This document shows, in pieces, positions 1 through 10,443 of a stretch of DNA of 17,626 nucleotides (position 1 is the first letter of the stretch; each line of letters starts with the position of its first letter). Under the pieces are notes generated by a model that ran no database searches, was not told the origin of the DNA, and saw only the letters and a list, made by a program, of their open reading frames with translations. Location: the NCBI RefSeq assembly GCF_000003605.2, contig NW_003124906.1, positions 6,227 through 23,852 on the forward strand. The letters run 5' to 3'. The stretch comes from Saccoglossus kowalevskii (taxonomy: Eukaryota; Hemichordata; Enteropneusta; Harrimaniidae). A program made the translations under genes and the position numbers.

Positions 1-518
1 TTTTGAGGTAGTCCAAAACGAGTTTTACAACAAGTCGGCGCTTTGCGACAATATGAGTCGGCAAGTTCCGAACAGAAAACTGATCTGTGGAGACTCGTCA
101 TCAGAGATTTTTTTTTTTTTTTTTGAGAACAGGCGAAAACTAATGCGCACGCGGATGTCATCCATAAAATTAAATCGGTGTAGCCTTAACACAATTAAAA
201 AAACATGTAGTTTCTTCAAAAAATGGTTTGGTAATATGTCATAATTGTGAGAATAAAGAATGAATTTATTGATGTAATTGTACAGAAATGACAACAGCTG
301 GCACCTGAGTCCTCTGAAAATTGCTAACCGACAAAAAAGAATACATCAAACGAGGAATGTTGTTACGCAATGTGTATCTCTGCTACAAATGGTTGAAGTC
401 CAAATTGACTCCAATTCCTTTTGTTTTTTAACTCACGAAAATGACAAACCACTACTGTTCAGTAGTCTATGAAAAATGCAAGAGTTATGTTATGCACACA
501 GTGTTTTATTTTCACCAG
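1..518. other. PEX1 intron (partial)
   Basis: This stretch lies upstream of the first visible PEX1 exon and ends in the acceptor ttttattttcaccag at 504-518. It holds a 16-base T run near 108-123. Several short open frames cross it, but none resembles an AAA+ ATPase. I read it as intron, so the preceding PEX1 exon should lie to the left of the window. Confidence 0.5.
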
Positions 519-640
519 ACGAACGATGCTGATTCGAGACAAATGAAGTCTATAAACATAAGCCAAGACCATTTACTGAAAGCGGCAAGCTCCATGAGAC
601 AGTCAGTGTCTCCTAGTGAAAGAAGGAGATATCAACTTAT
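519..640 (+). CDS. PEX1: PEX1 penultimate coding exon (peroxisomal AAA+ ATPase)
   Basis: PEX1 is a type II AAA+ ATPase that works with PEX6 to pull the receptor PEX5 out of the peroxisomal membrane. This 122-nt exon is read in phase 0 from acceptor ttcaccag and ends in phase 2 at donor AT|GTGAGT. It encodes about 40 residues including NISQDHLLKAASSMRQSVSP, then SERRRYQL. The pattern 'DHLLKA...RQSVSPSERRRY' is the small helical C-terminal region after the D2 ATPase domain, where PEX1 and PEX6 carry a 'PSxS..E..RY..IY..F' signature. The phase-2 end joins exactly to the exon at 2103, giving RRYQL-I-YESF. PEX6 or another type II AAA protein is possible from this exon alone; the last exon favours PEX1. 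The Walker motifs are outside the window. Confidence 0.72.
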
Positions 641-2102
641 GTGAGTAACCTTTGACCTACCAGTAGGTCAAAGACCTATTTTATCAAGTTTAACAAAAAA
701 ATATCAGTATAGAACAAAATAAATGGGAATATATTTATGTATATTGAGTTGTCGTTACAGACAGGCAAGCTGAAACTTGTTGTCATGACAATCAATGAGT
801 GAGACAAATTGGTAGATATCTCTACTATCTAGTCAGGTTATGTAACCTTTGAACTCTTACTATTATAAATAATCAATAGACTAAGGAAGCTCAGAAAGGT
901 TTCCTGTGAAGACATTTAAATACAGTCGTCATTTTGTGATTAAGTAAAAAAAAAATACCAAGATCAGAACATACATATCAATTGTGGAGTTTGATAAGAA
1001 ATTGCGCATCTAAAGAATTGCTGCTATCTATTCCACAAACACATATAACTTGAAGCCATAAATTTATGTGAAAGACAAATAAAGTCTGTGGACGAGAGTA
1101 CATTGAACTGTTGTAATAGACTGTTTGCATGCGATATCACAATTTCTGATTCTCGAATTGATAGTGTTTGCACAATAATTGTTTGTGTGCAGAAGGTAGG
1201 ACAGATTTAGAACGTTCCAAACGCACAGATTCGCAGTACAACTAACATCAATGTTCCAACTCGCAACAAAAATTCCCCTCAAATAAAACTGCCATCATCT
1301 TTCAACTAACTCATACCAGCCTCTGAAAATTTGTACACTATTCTGCCTAAAGCGAGAATAACGAGCATGCAAATTGTTTTTGGCTATGGCTTAATATTAT
1401 CATATTTTTTGCAGGTATTTTGAAAATCTATGTCACGGTCATATTTACTCAGCGAAACAAACATGTACCAGCTCTATTTCTTTTCATTTTCCCTGATAAA
1501 TCATCTTTTTCAACTGAAATCCATGTTTCTCAGCTGTCTTAAATAGTTCTTCTAGCTGCCCTTGTTTGTACCCACCCGTACTCACTCCGTTGTCTTTAAA
1601 AAAACTGTTTGAAATATGCCGCTGACTTCTTTCGGGGTTACATGTCTGTCGGTGCTCTATTGACTTTTTATATTTTTTTTCCTACCCTCGCCCGTTGCTA
1701 GGTAGATTATGTATGCGCAAATGAAATTACATTGCATCTGATGGTAATTAAGGAATCAGGAATTGGATTATCACAATATTTTTTGTGTATGAAACTTTCG
1801 ACATAGCTCCAATATGATGGCCAATATCTGAACAATGTCATTTGAAGACCCAAATGTGCACTTAAATGACCTTATATTACAAACATGTTTGTTTGTTTGT
1901 TTGTTTCAATGGAGGTTACAGTCAATGATTAGTATCTCAAGATTTTTCATGAGGATGCAAAAACCAAAATTGTATTTGGTTTTTGTGCGTCTCAAAACAA
2001 ATTCAGATGTCTATTTTATTTTGTCATCTTTTAGAATATAAAGATATATAATTTTCTTTGTAGTGTTGGGAATTATCATTTGTTTGTTTGTGTTCTTTCT
2101 AG
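641..2102 (+). other. PEX1 last intron
   Basis: The 1,462-bp intron runs from donor GTGAGTAACC to a strong acceptor, tttgtttgtgttctttctag. It is AT-rich, with a short TTTG-type run near 1885-1907 (tgtttgtttgtttgttt) and T runs near 1672. An internal acceptor followed by an in-phase short frame occurs at 1415 (see findings). I see no other gene or clear mobile element in it. Confidence 0.65.
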
Positions 2103-2184
2103 TTATGAAAGCTTTGTGAAGTCAAGAGAAGGAAATTTTCCTCGTCAACAGTCAACAGAAGGCAAAAGAGCTACTCTGGCATAG
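2103..2184 (+). CDS. PEX1: PEX1 last coding exon and stop
   Basis: The 82-nt terminal exon follows a long pyrimidine tract and TAG acceptor. One base (T) completes the split Ile codon, followed by 26 residues and a TAG stop at 2182-2184. The peptide begins YESFVKSREG and ends KRATLA. The 'IYESF' motif after the conserved RY helix, plus a short basic tail ending in a TLA-like tripeptide, matches my memory of animal PEX1 C-termini, whereas PEX6 stops shortly after its equivalent motif. An ATTAAA hexamer at 2302-2307 could be the polyadenylation signal. The gene runs towards RPP38, so the two genes are tail to tail. Confidence 0.72.
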
Positions 2185-2761
2185 TTACAAGAATTCAAAA
2201 TGGATGCCAGTTAGAGAAGCAGTATGGGAGGAAATTTATTTGGCTGGAATGTTTTTTTCCAAAACTATTACAATCACTTTAACAAGAACACAATCCCTGC
2301 TATTAAAAAAATGCCTTGTTAGTAACATGTGCTGCTTAACAAGAGTACATTGTATGAATCAAGTAATGGATGAAATGGCCACCTGTAGGCCATTCTACAT
2401 CAAAATTACAATTAAAAAGAGTTCTCTGGTTGCTAAGTCGGCATGCACATATACTGTGTGGATGGGTGGGGATGGAACGGTATCGCACATATGTAGTTTT
2501 TATGCATATCTTTTATATTGTTGTAATACTTTTTTATATCTTTGTTAAATGCCTTGGTTGTCTTTAAAAGGATGAATTATTTTCAAAATGTCTGTAAAAT
2601 GCGAGAAACATATTTTTGTATTCATGCAAACTTAATGAATCAGGCCAATAACAATAGTGAGTATGTATGCTCTCCTAAATCTTTAAGAAATTACCATGCA
2701 ATCTTATTACACTTGTGAAACACGGTACCATGGCCACGGTGATCATCAAATGAAAGTGGTA
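2185..2761. other. Intergenic, PEX1 3' flank
   Basis: This is probably the PEX1 3' UTR followed by AT-rich intergenic DNA. Open frames of 65-114 codons exist near 2204-2567, but they have no recognisable domain or splice context. I see no repeat family or RNA gene here. Confidence 0.4.
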
Positions 2762-3014
2762 TTTAATGTGCAACTTAAATGTATTCCTATAAAATGACTA
2801 ATTTTCGCTGAGTTTAAATTTCACTGATTTAACATTTCAGGCATATTCTAATATTTTTTCTTGGAATTAATTTTCGCTATTCTCGCAACTTAAATGTGCA
2901 ACTTAAATGTATTCCTATAAAATGACTAATTTTCGCTGGGTTTAAATTTCACTGATTTAACATTTCAGGCATATTCTAATATTTTTTCTTGAAATTAATT
3001 TTCGCTATTCTCGC
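2762..3014. repeat. Two-copy tandem duplication, 128-bp period
   Basis: The segment containing caacttaaatgtattcctat starts at 2771 and again at 2899, a period of 128 bp. The copies (about 2762-2889 and 2890-3014) differ at only a few positions, for example ttcgctgag versus ttcgctggg, so the duplication looks recent. Each copy includes a piece related to the left arm of the MITE family called at 12147 and 13500 (gaattaattttcgctattctcgc). Confidence 0.85.
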
Positions 3015-3157
3015 TAAAGGAATGATTCAGTAAAAATAAAATCCAGCGAATATACCTTTTTTTCTATATTTTACATTAATCTTAAAAAAATACAAAATAC
3101 CCAGAAAATCTTTTCAGCGAAAATTAATTACAGCTAAAATAAAGTATTTCACAGTAC
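2966..3157 (+). mobile_element. MITE family 1, copy C (degraded left end)
   Basis: This segment shares the body and right arm of the elements at 12147-12358 and 13500-13710: ttcgctattctcgct, aaaataaaatccagcgaata, then ttcagcgaaaattaatt and ctaaaataaagtatttcacagta. It lies in the same orientation as the 12147 copy. The left terminal repeat is decayed and merges with the tandem duplication, so the left boundary is approximate. The right end finishes ACAG followed by TA, as in the other copies. Confidence 0.7.
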
Positions 3158-3808
3158 ATGTACTTGATGTCTTCCGCTTTGACCTCCGATCTTTTATAAA
3201 CTCTGACTGAAGGTGCTATAAATTTTTTTTGTTAAGGTATTATAGTCAAATGTTTTTGAGAGATGTATGGTATAAGTAAGTGCAATAATAGTTATTATTC
3301 TAATCCATTTAATCTATTTTTAATTCAAAAGGAAGTATTGAGCTTTAAGCAATGAATTTTGTTCTTTATTCCAGTAAAGTGTTTACAGATATCCCATTAC
3401 AGGTAATTCCTTTTATGGTTTTTTTAGGTCTTGAAAAACAATTTAACAAGTCATTTTCTGGTCATTTTGCATACCAGTCAAAAATATGCCCGTCTCAGAA
3501 TTTAAGGAAAAAATTAAATTTTCAAGAAAGAGCATGTTTTATGACAAATTTAAAATAAAGAAGCATTGACAATGGCATAGTCCCCTTGTTGTTTTTACCG
3601 ATGGTTGATTCTCAATGTACAGTACAAATCACATACCTACCAAAGTGCTGCATGCATTATTTGTTTGTCAGTTTCAATCTACTTTGACTGGAAATGCTTA
3701 GACTGACAAGACAAAAATATGGCAAGTATAATCAGTTCTAAACAAAAACAAGTACTTGCATTACATATAGTCCCCATGAGTTCTTAAGTTTTAAAAAAAA
3801 TATAAAGC
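3158..3808. other. Intergenic, no gene seen
   Basis: AT-rich DNA with T and A runs. A 68-codon open frame at 3352-3558 on the + strand has no recognised domain. There are no convincing splice sites, RNA genes or repeat arrays. Confidence 0.4.
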
Positions 3809-4025
3809 TTGAACATGAATGTTCAGAGCAAAGGCTCAGAACGGCGTTCACTTAAACCACCAGTCGCCCATTTTAAATGTGAATCAAGGTTGTATAATGT
3901 ACATACCAAGTCTGGACAAAATCTGTTCAAGCATGACGAAAATCTAGATCTGGAATTGCAAACAAGCAGCCTATCGGCTGAGATAGCTCCGCTGTTAGCA
4001 TTGCACATTTCAATTAAAGAACTGT

Positions 4026-4690
4026 AGTACCTATATATGTAATATCAAAGCAATCACTTACAATTTTTAACAAGAAGTCGAAAATATCACTTTCAACCAA
4101 AAATGACAAAAATATTCACCAAAATTAGAGAATTGAAGACATCATCACAAAATGAACAAATCTGAGAGAGGTACACATGTAGTACCTATATATGCAATAT
4201 CAAAGCAATTGGACTTGCGGTTTTTAACAAGAAGTCAAAAATATCATTTTTTACCAAAAATGACAAGAATATTCACCAAAATTAGAGAATTAAAGATATC
4301 ACGAAATGAACAAACCTGAGAGAGGTCCACATGCAGTACCAATATATATAATATCAAAGCAATTGGACTTGCGGTTTTTAACAAGAAGTCGAAAATATCA
4401 CTTTTTACCAAAAATGACAAAAATATTCACCAAAATTAGAGAATTAAAGATATCATCACGAAATGAACAAACCTGAGAGGTCCACATGTAGTACCAATAT
4501 ATATATATAATATCAAAGCAATTGGACTTGCGGTTTTTAACAAGAAGTTGAAAATATAACCTTTTACCAAAAATGACAAAAATATTCACCAAAATTAGAG
4601 AATTAAAGATATCATCACAAAATGAACAAACCTGAGAGAGGTCCACATGTAGTACCAATATATATAATATCAAAGCAATTGGACTACCCA
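4026..4690 (+). repeat. ~155-bp tandem repeat, about 4.3 copies
   Basis: The phrase agtacc(t/a)atatat restarts at 4026, 4181, 4335, 4490 and 4651, giving periods of 155, 154, 155 and 161 bp. Each unit contains atatcaaagcaatt, a segment close to gacttgcggtttttaacaag, aagtcgaaaatatcac, a stretch matching caccaaaattagagaatt, and a variant of gaacaaacctgagagaggtc. Copies differ at scattered bases and by TA-run length. The fifth unit breaks off after about 40 bases into a unique sequence. Open frames on the minus strand here are produced by the repeat. Confidence 0.9.
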
Positions 4691-4801
4691 AGGAACATAT
4701 ACACCAAGTATCAAAGCATTCGGGCTTGTAGTTTTCAAGAAGTCGAAAAAGTAAAACATTGACACGGACGACGACAATGCCGGACAATCACTCATATGAT
4801 A

Positions 4802-4832
4802 AGCTCCGTTCGACAAAGTCGACAGCGGAGCT
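4802..4832 (+). repeat. Terminal hairpin
   Basis: AGCTCCG at 4802-4808 pairs with CGGAGCT at 4826-4832, and the inner TCGAC at 4810-4814 pairs with GTCGA at 4818-4822 around an AAA loop. It sits immediately right of the GACG-rich tail of the tandem-core element and probably marks its end. Confidence 0.75.
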
Positions 4833-5841
4833 ATAAAGCTTGGTGCAAGGTCTGATTTACAAATTATGTTGTTATCTGTAGAAATTAACTTAGCATATGA
4901 ATGCAACTGTAGAAATTACATTCCGCGTATGAATACAAGTGTGGTTGGGTTACAATTAGCATAAAGACAAAGACCTGTGCATATAAACCACCAGAACAAT
5001 GGTGACCAAAATAAATGAACATGATTGGTCAGAGTATTCGTTAAAAATGTTCACCAGTCTGATATGAGTTCCCTATGTCCAATGTATGTAACCAAGTTTG
5101 AACAAAATCCGTCCACAGATTTCCAAAAAAATGCTTGATTCTGATGAATTTTAGCCATCTTGATTTGAATCGCGGAACCAACTGATGTGCATATGTATCC
5201 AAAGAAACATTATGTATGTATACGTTTCAATGTAATCAGTCCAGGTATGATGGAGACAAAGGTCAAAACACAAATCCCAAAGCTGTTCATCTGCGTAAAT
5301 GATTCCAGACACATTTACATTTACTGATTTTAGACAAAATGACCATCAATTTGACAAAGTTGCACAAGAGACTTGTCTGAAACATTCTTAACACAAGTAA
5401 AAACAAAATGACCACATAAGCCTGCAACCCAATATGCATAATCTTCATACAAAGTTTGAATGAAATGAATGTTTTCATCTCCAATAACAGCATCAGAAGT
5501 TAGCAAATTTTATGACCAAAACAGCCGCCAGTCAGTCATAAATGTATTGGATCAAAAGGTAACCAAAATTGACATAGATATGTAAGCCATCATACATAGT
5601 CTTTGTTTTGAAGCATTCCCCAAAAATGATAATTGGAAGTTAATAATCCTTGATATTTAAAAAATAATAATTACATTATTAATTATTTTGGGAAAGACAA
5701 AAAAATATCACTGATAACGAATTTCACAAATTGAGATTTATTTACGAGAGCTGAGGATGTAAAAAATACAAAATGGACCAAGAGAACAATATTCATAATT
5801 GTAGACTTTATGAAACTCACAAATTTTACAATAAATTAAAT
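4833..5841. other. Intergenic, diffuse old repeats; RPP38 3' flank
   Basis: There is a short two-copy repeat with a 31-bp offset (ctgtagaaatta at 4876 and 4907). Several diverged phrases of the type 'accaagtttgaacaaaatcc' (5092) and 'caaagtttgaatgaaatg' (5452) are spread through it and resemble the sequence at 8703-8930, which suggests an old dispersed repeat. No coding exon is recognised. The left edge of RPP38 follows at 5842. Confidence 0.45.
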
Positions 5842-6324
5842 TTATTTACTCTTTCTTTGTTTTTTCTTCCTTTTTTTGTTCTGCCTTTTCTCATTTGGAA
5901 TGTTTTTCATTTGTTTCACTGTCAGTTCATGATATTTTGTTTGTTTCTGTTTTTTCTTATCCTTGCCACCTATTTGTTGTACTTTTCTTTTTTTTGTTGG
6001 TGGCTCCAGTACCCTTTCAGCAGTGTTTACAGATTCACTCGCATCAAACGAGATTGAACCAGTTAAAACTGGTTCCTCTATACTCAAACTGGTTTGTTCC
6101 AGTTCAGTTTGATGAGCTCCAATGTTAACATTTCCAGTTTGACGTACATCATCGTTTTCCTCTTTGATTCCTGTAGATATCTCCTGCACATTTGTCTTCA
6201 GATTTGCAACTTTTTTTGCAATTTCTTCTTGATGTTTCAACCATGGTACTTCTAAAATGGGTGCTCGAGATGAAACAAACTCAACCAGTTCATCAAATAT
6301 GGAACTCTCATCTTTGCTCAGTTT
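5842..6324 (-). CDS. RPP38: RPP38 coding exon 5 and stop
   Basis: Acceptor gaaatttgcag is followed by 160 codons from KLSKDESSIF to the Lys/Arg-rich end and TAA at 5844-5842. An AATAAA hexamer (minus strand, 5846-5841) overlaps the stop codon. If used, the 3' UTR would be only about 20 nt. Confidence 0.92.
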   Translation of the reverse strand, partial: KLSKDESSIFDELVEFVSSRAPILEVPWLKHQEEIAKKVANLKTNVQEISTGIKEENDDVRQTGNVNIGAHQTELEQTSLSIEEPVLTGSISFDASESVNTAERVLEPPTKKRKVQQIGGKDKKKQKQTKYHELTVKQMKNIPNEKRQNKKRKKKQRKSK

Positions 6325-9300
6325 CTGCAAATTTCAAACAAAAGTAATTCAGATTCAGGTTCAATGTCTTCAGTATAACTGTAGGTGGGATTCTGTAAGC
6401 ATTCTGCCACTTCACGACAGTTTGATGCATCAAAGAAAATAGCAAGCGTGTGTCAAATTCCTGGCACTGCACAAGGGAAACTATTATTGAAGGAATCCAT
6501 TTCTCCCGAATTACATTGGAATATAAATTTCAGTTTACAGATTGAATGGCATGTCACTGATGGATTCAGACTTGCTACTGAGTTTTATCCTATATTTTGG
6601 GATATCCTTGATATATGAAGTCATTTGTGTCATAATATAGTACTTTCTTGCGAATTTAATTCACCATAGGCAACTAGCAGCGTTTATCATAATGAAAACT
6701 AAGCTGAGAAGATTCCAATAAATAAATTTTATCAATTTTTGAGTATTTCTACAAAAAAAGAACCGATTTCAACACCAAAATAATATGTTTAAAGCCACAT
6801 GTATGTAACCAAGTTCTTGCCAGAAATGTGCTTTATTGAGCTCAAACAATGAATGTAAACAAAAATGGATGTAAACAAAAACACCAGCCTTTCTACCTTT
6901 AAGAAAAACAACAAACTCAGTCGTGTCTAAGCAGCAGTTCCCCACATTCATCCACAGGTGCTTGACAATAAACAAACCATCACACGCAAGTCTAACAGCT
7001 GACGTAATCAAAGTATGCCCCAGCACATTACATTTCAGAGAGAGAAAAAAAACATCTGCTTATAAGGATAATATGATTTTAAGGTAATTGATGATACCCT
7101 AATTATAACTCCATAGATGACAATGTTAGCGTTTGGGTGAATTCTGGCCACTAAAACACATGTTGGTCAGCTCAAGCTCTTACAAAATGAATGTAAACAA
7201 AACACACAGATTTGTCAGGCTCTCAATATTCTCAGAAACGCAGGCACACAGTTTTGAAGTGTCTTATCAAGAGTTGCCCAGATCCACAGGTCATGCACCG
7301 GTACTTGTCAATAAACAAAGCAACAAACACAAGACTAACAGCTGATGTCATTGAAGTACGCCCTCGTACATCGCATTTCAGATACGCGATGAAAGAAATT
7401 CCATTGGATAACAATCGTAAAATTTGAATGCTAGGAATGCTGATATGCTAATTAGTGGCATGAGACCTTAAAGACCTGAATGGATTTTAATATGGTGCAA
7501 GTATCATGCCCTCAGTGGCCAGTAATCAGTTGTCTGCAAGTACGCCCTCATTGGCCAGCAATCAGTTATTGGTAAGTACGCCCTCATTAGCAAATAATGC
7601 GAAAAGGAGTATTAACAATTTCTGTCTTTAAATTCAGTTTTATGCTAAATTAGCAGCTTCTGAAATTAAAACCCAAAAAACTATTAATCCTTTGGCATAA
7701 TTACATATTTATACTACAAAGGGATGTCAAAAAAATGCATATCGTCCCAAGAATTCGGCAAAACTGCATGACAGACTGCCTTTTATAAACTAGGAATACA
7801 AGTGAAATTTTAACATACAAGTTTTCAAATTAAAATCGTAAGCTATGAATATAAAGGTGGATTCACCATGTCCTATATTAGGCTTGCTCTATGAAATCAT
7901 ATAATAATCTTACAATAAATTTTTATTTTATTAATTACACTACCTTGAATCCAATGGCCAATAACGATGTAAAACCAAATATTGGCGAAAGTATCTCACT
8001 TAGTCTGGTTAAACACACAGCTGATGTATTACGAGACACACATAAAGGTATCAGATGCGCTGTCAACATTACAGGTTTGGCGGATTTACATACAATAGCC
8101 AGTCTTATCAGATCACGTTCCAAGCCTTTGGTGACTTCATTGATACCAAGTGCTAACTGGGATCTGAAATTATACAATTAACATAAAATGAAATATCAAT
8201 TGAAATCGAAAATTATCGTATGACTGTGACATTTTTGGGACTACTATTGCATGCGTCAGAATACATACTTTTGTAGTGGTGTTATATGTCACCTGGTCAC
8301 CCGAGTGTATTGATATGTAAAAAGTAGTGCCGTGGGTGTAACTGAAAATGGCGGAATAAACAAGAAGTTAAATTTGAAAGCTCTCTGGTGTCTTTTAATG
8401 TTTCGTGTGTTCCTGAGTCAACACATCACAATGATACATGGTTCAGAATTGTGGAATAGTCAAAACACAAACTGATTTAATATTTGTAGTGTATAATAAT
8501 GATATTTGAGACATAAGAATTAGAAATAGGGAATATTTAAAATGGGAAATAAAAGAAAAGCCTTTCAAACAAGAAGACTGTCAGCAACAGCTCTGCACAA
8601 TTTTGAAAACAATGTGATCCACATTATTTAAAATGATAATACTCTAGACATGTTAAAAAAAAAAGGAATAAATTTACTTGTGATTTATCACAAAGCATCT
8701 ATGTACCAAGTTTAGTTTAAATCTGAAGTGGTCCTCGAGATGTCAAAAAGTTGACTAATTTATGCAAATACCTTTTGAGCAGCTAAAAATTGACTAAATT
8801 ATGTAAATGAGGTAATCAATATGCACATATTTCAATCCTAAACTATTATCATGGATGTGGAGCATTCCAGACCACCAATATACCAAGTTTCATTTAAACA
8901 TAATCAGACATTCTTGAAATGCCTGTGGGTAAGCTATCATATGCAAGTCATGTGCAAGCAATCCTAGTTATATGCAAATTATATGTAGATAATATGTAAA
9001 TTCATTGTTACTTATTACTCGCAACCTATCACAGACGCGCATACCATTTCAACTCGCACCTCAAATTTGATGAGTTTACTGTAGTTTCTTCTGGTTTTTC
9101 AGACACTTCCAGTGCTTTCATCTTTGCAGTCTTTTTTCTGTTTTTAGACTTTCCCTTCTTCAACTGATCTTTTAAAGGCTGAAAAATACTGCAACAAAAG
9201 TTTGTGTTGATATTTGTTTCCCTCTCTTAAAGAATACAGTGACGACACAGGCAGATATATATATAGTGCCCTAAAGCGGTGATGTAGTAAAAGCCTTGTC

Positions 9301-10397
9301 TTTTTCCAAACCGAATATCTCTCCATTAGAGTAGAACGTATCTAGAATCCTATTACTCGGAACTGAAGAGAGAATTAGTTCAACAAGTCTGAGAACACCA
9401 TACAGTCCTTGTTATCTACTAATAATATAAATCGATAATATGCTAATATGTAATTTTGTTTGTTCATTTATTGCATTTTTGAATGACTGTGTTTTGCCAA
9501 TCAGCACAAAATATATCTCAAGAGTTGAATTATATTATTTTGGAAACAACAAATGACAAACAATTATTAATAAAACAGTCACAAATGCTAGATTTGTTCG
9601 GTCCTGATATCCTGATATCAAAATTGGAAATGAAGAACATTTCATCATGGAATGTCTTAGGTGCCAAACGAAAGAACAAAAGTTATTTAAAGTGGGAGGG
9701 TCGTCACCTGCATACGCGCAGGAATTGAGACCCAAGAGACGATAACACACACTAAAAACGCAAAGGCTCATGGGTATACATTTCCACTCCAGTGATTTTA
9801 TCACGCTTCACTGCTACTAATCATTGCAACAGCTGTGGGTATTCAAAAAGTATGTATAACCAAAATGTGTGACATAACACCTTTTTTGAAGATTTGTTTG
9901 TTTGGAGTGGCATTTTAATGATGCAGATTATCGTTGTCATTTCAAAATGGCGACAGGCATGGGTGGGGTGCTATAATAATAAGCAGCATCAGAAATTATA
10001 TGAATGAGTTTTGAACATGACATTTTTTAAAAACAAATCTCGAAATGTTAAAGCGGGAGGGTCGTCACCTGCACATGCGCAGAAATTGAGTCCCAAGCGA
10101 CGACAACAACACGTGCTAAAAACGCAAAGGCTCATGGGTAGACGCTTGTTTGTAAACAATGACACGCTATGGCCATCTGACGCATGCACAGGTGACGACT
10201 TAATTATATCAATATTTCAGAAGAATTAGAAAGTGATGTCCAGATATTTAAATATATTATGAGTTCAAGAGAAGACGTACTAATAAGACAAGTTGGTGAA
10301 TACTTATACAAAATATTTGAAATCAGAAAATAACAATAACTGACATTTTACTTTATAGTTTTATGTGTATTGTACTATATTACTAACATTTTATTTA

Positions 10398-10443
<46 letters not shown>

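Larger units (their letters stand above)
3809..4832 (+). mobile_element. Putative non-autonomous element: tandem core plus terminal hairpin
   Basis: A unique left part (about 3809-4025, containing gagatagctccgctgttagc) precedes a 155-bp tandem array (4026-4690). After it comes a unique right part with ggacgacgacaatgccgg and a near-perfect hairpin at 4802-4832. Elements with a core of ~150-160-bp tandem repeats between unique flanks and a hairpin near the 3' end are known in bivalves and other invertebrates (pearl/CvA type, assigned to Helitron/Helentron relatives). The assignment is by architecture only. Neither the left boundary nor a Helitron CTRR end is clear. Confidence 0.45.
6325..7943 (-). 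other. RPP38 intron 4, with dispersed repeats
   Basis: 1,619 bp. It contains two diverged direct copies of a ~250-bp repeat and a three-unit 38-bp repeat, listed separately. Small open frames here have no recognised domain. Confidence 0.8.

Noticed and set aside
2204-2567. Plus-strand frames of 114 and 65 codons after PEX1
   Set aside because: No recognised domain, no splice context, and low-complexity content; probably 3' UTR or intergenic DNA.
3352-3558. 68-codon plus-strand frame between PEX1 and RPP38
   Set aside because: No recognised domain and no supporting splice sites or repeats; length expected by chance in AT-rich DNA.
4398-4906. Minus-strand frames of 129 and 78 codons
   Set aside because: The first repeats with the 155-bp satellite unit and the second covers the GACG tail and hairpin; neither has coding signs.
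5773-6128. Plus-strand open frames of 77-94 codons
   Set aside because: They are antisense shadows of RPP38 exon 5; their Phe/Leu-rich peptides come from the Lys-rich coding strand.
7891-8181. Plus-strand 96-codon frame
   Set aside because: It is antisense to the clearly conserved L7Ae exon of RPP38.
9144-9326. Minus-strand 60-codon frame overlapping RPP38 exon 3
   Set aside because: It is in a different frame from the Lys-rich linker and stops within the exon; no conserved residues.
9483-10229. Plus- and minus-strand frames of 66-89 codons in RPP38 intron 2
   Set aside because: Similar peptides arise twice because the same MITE is present twice; not a gene family.
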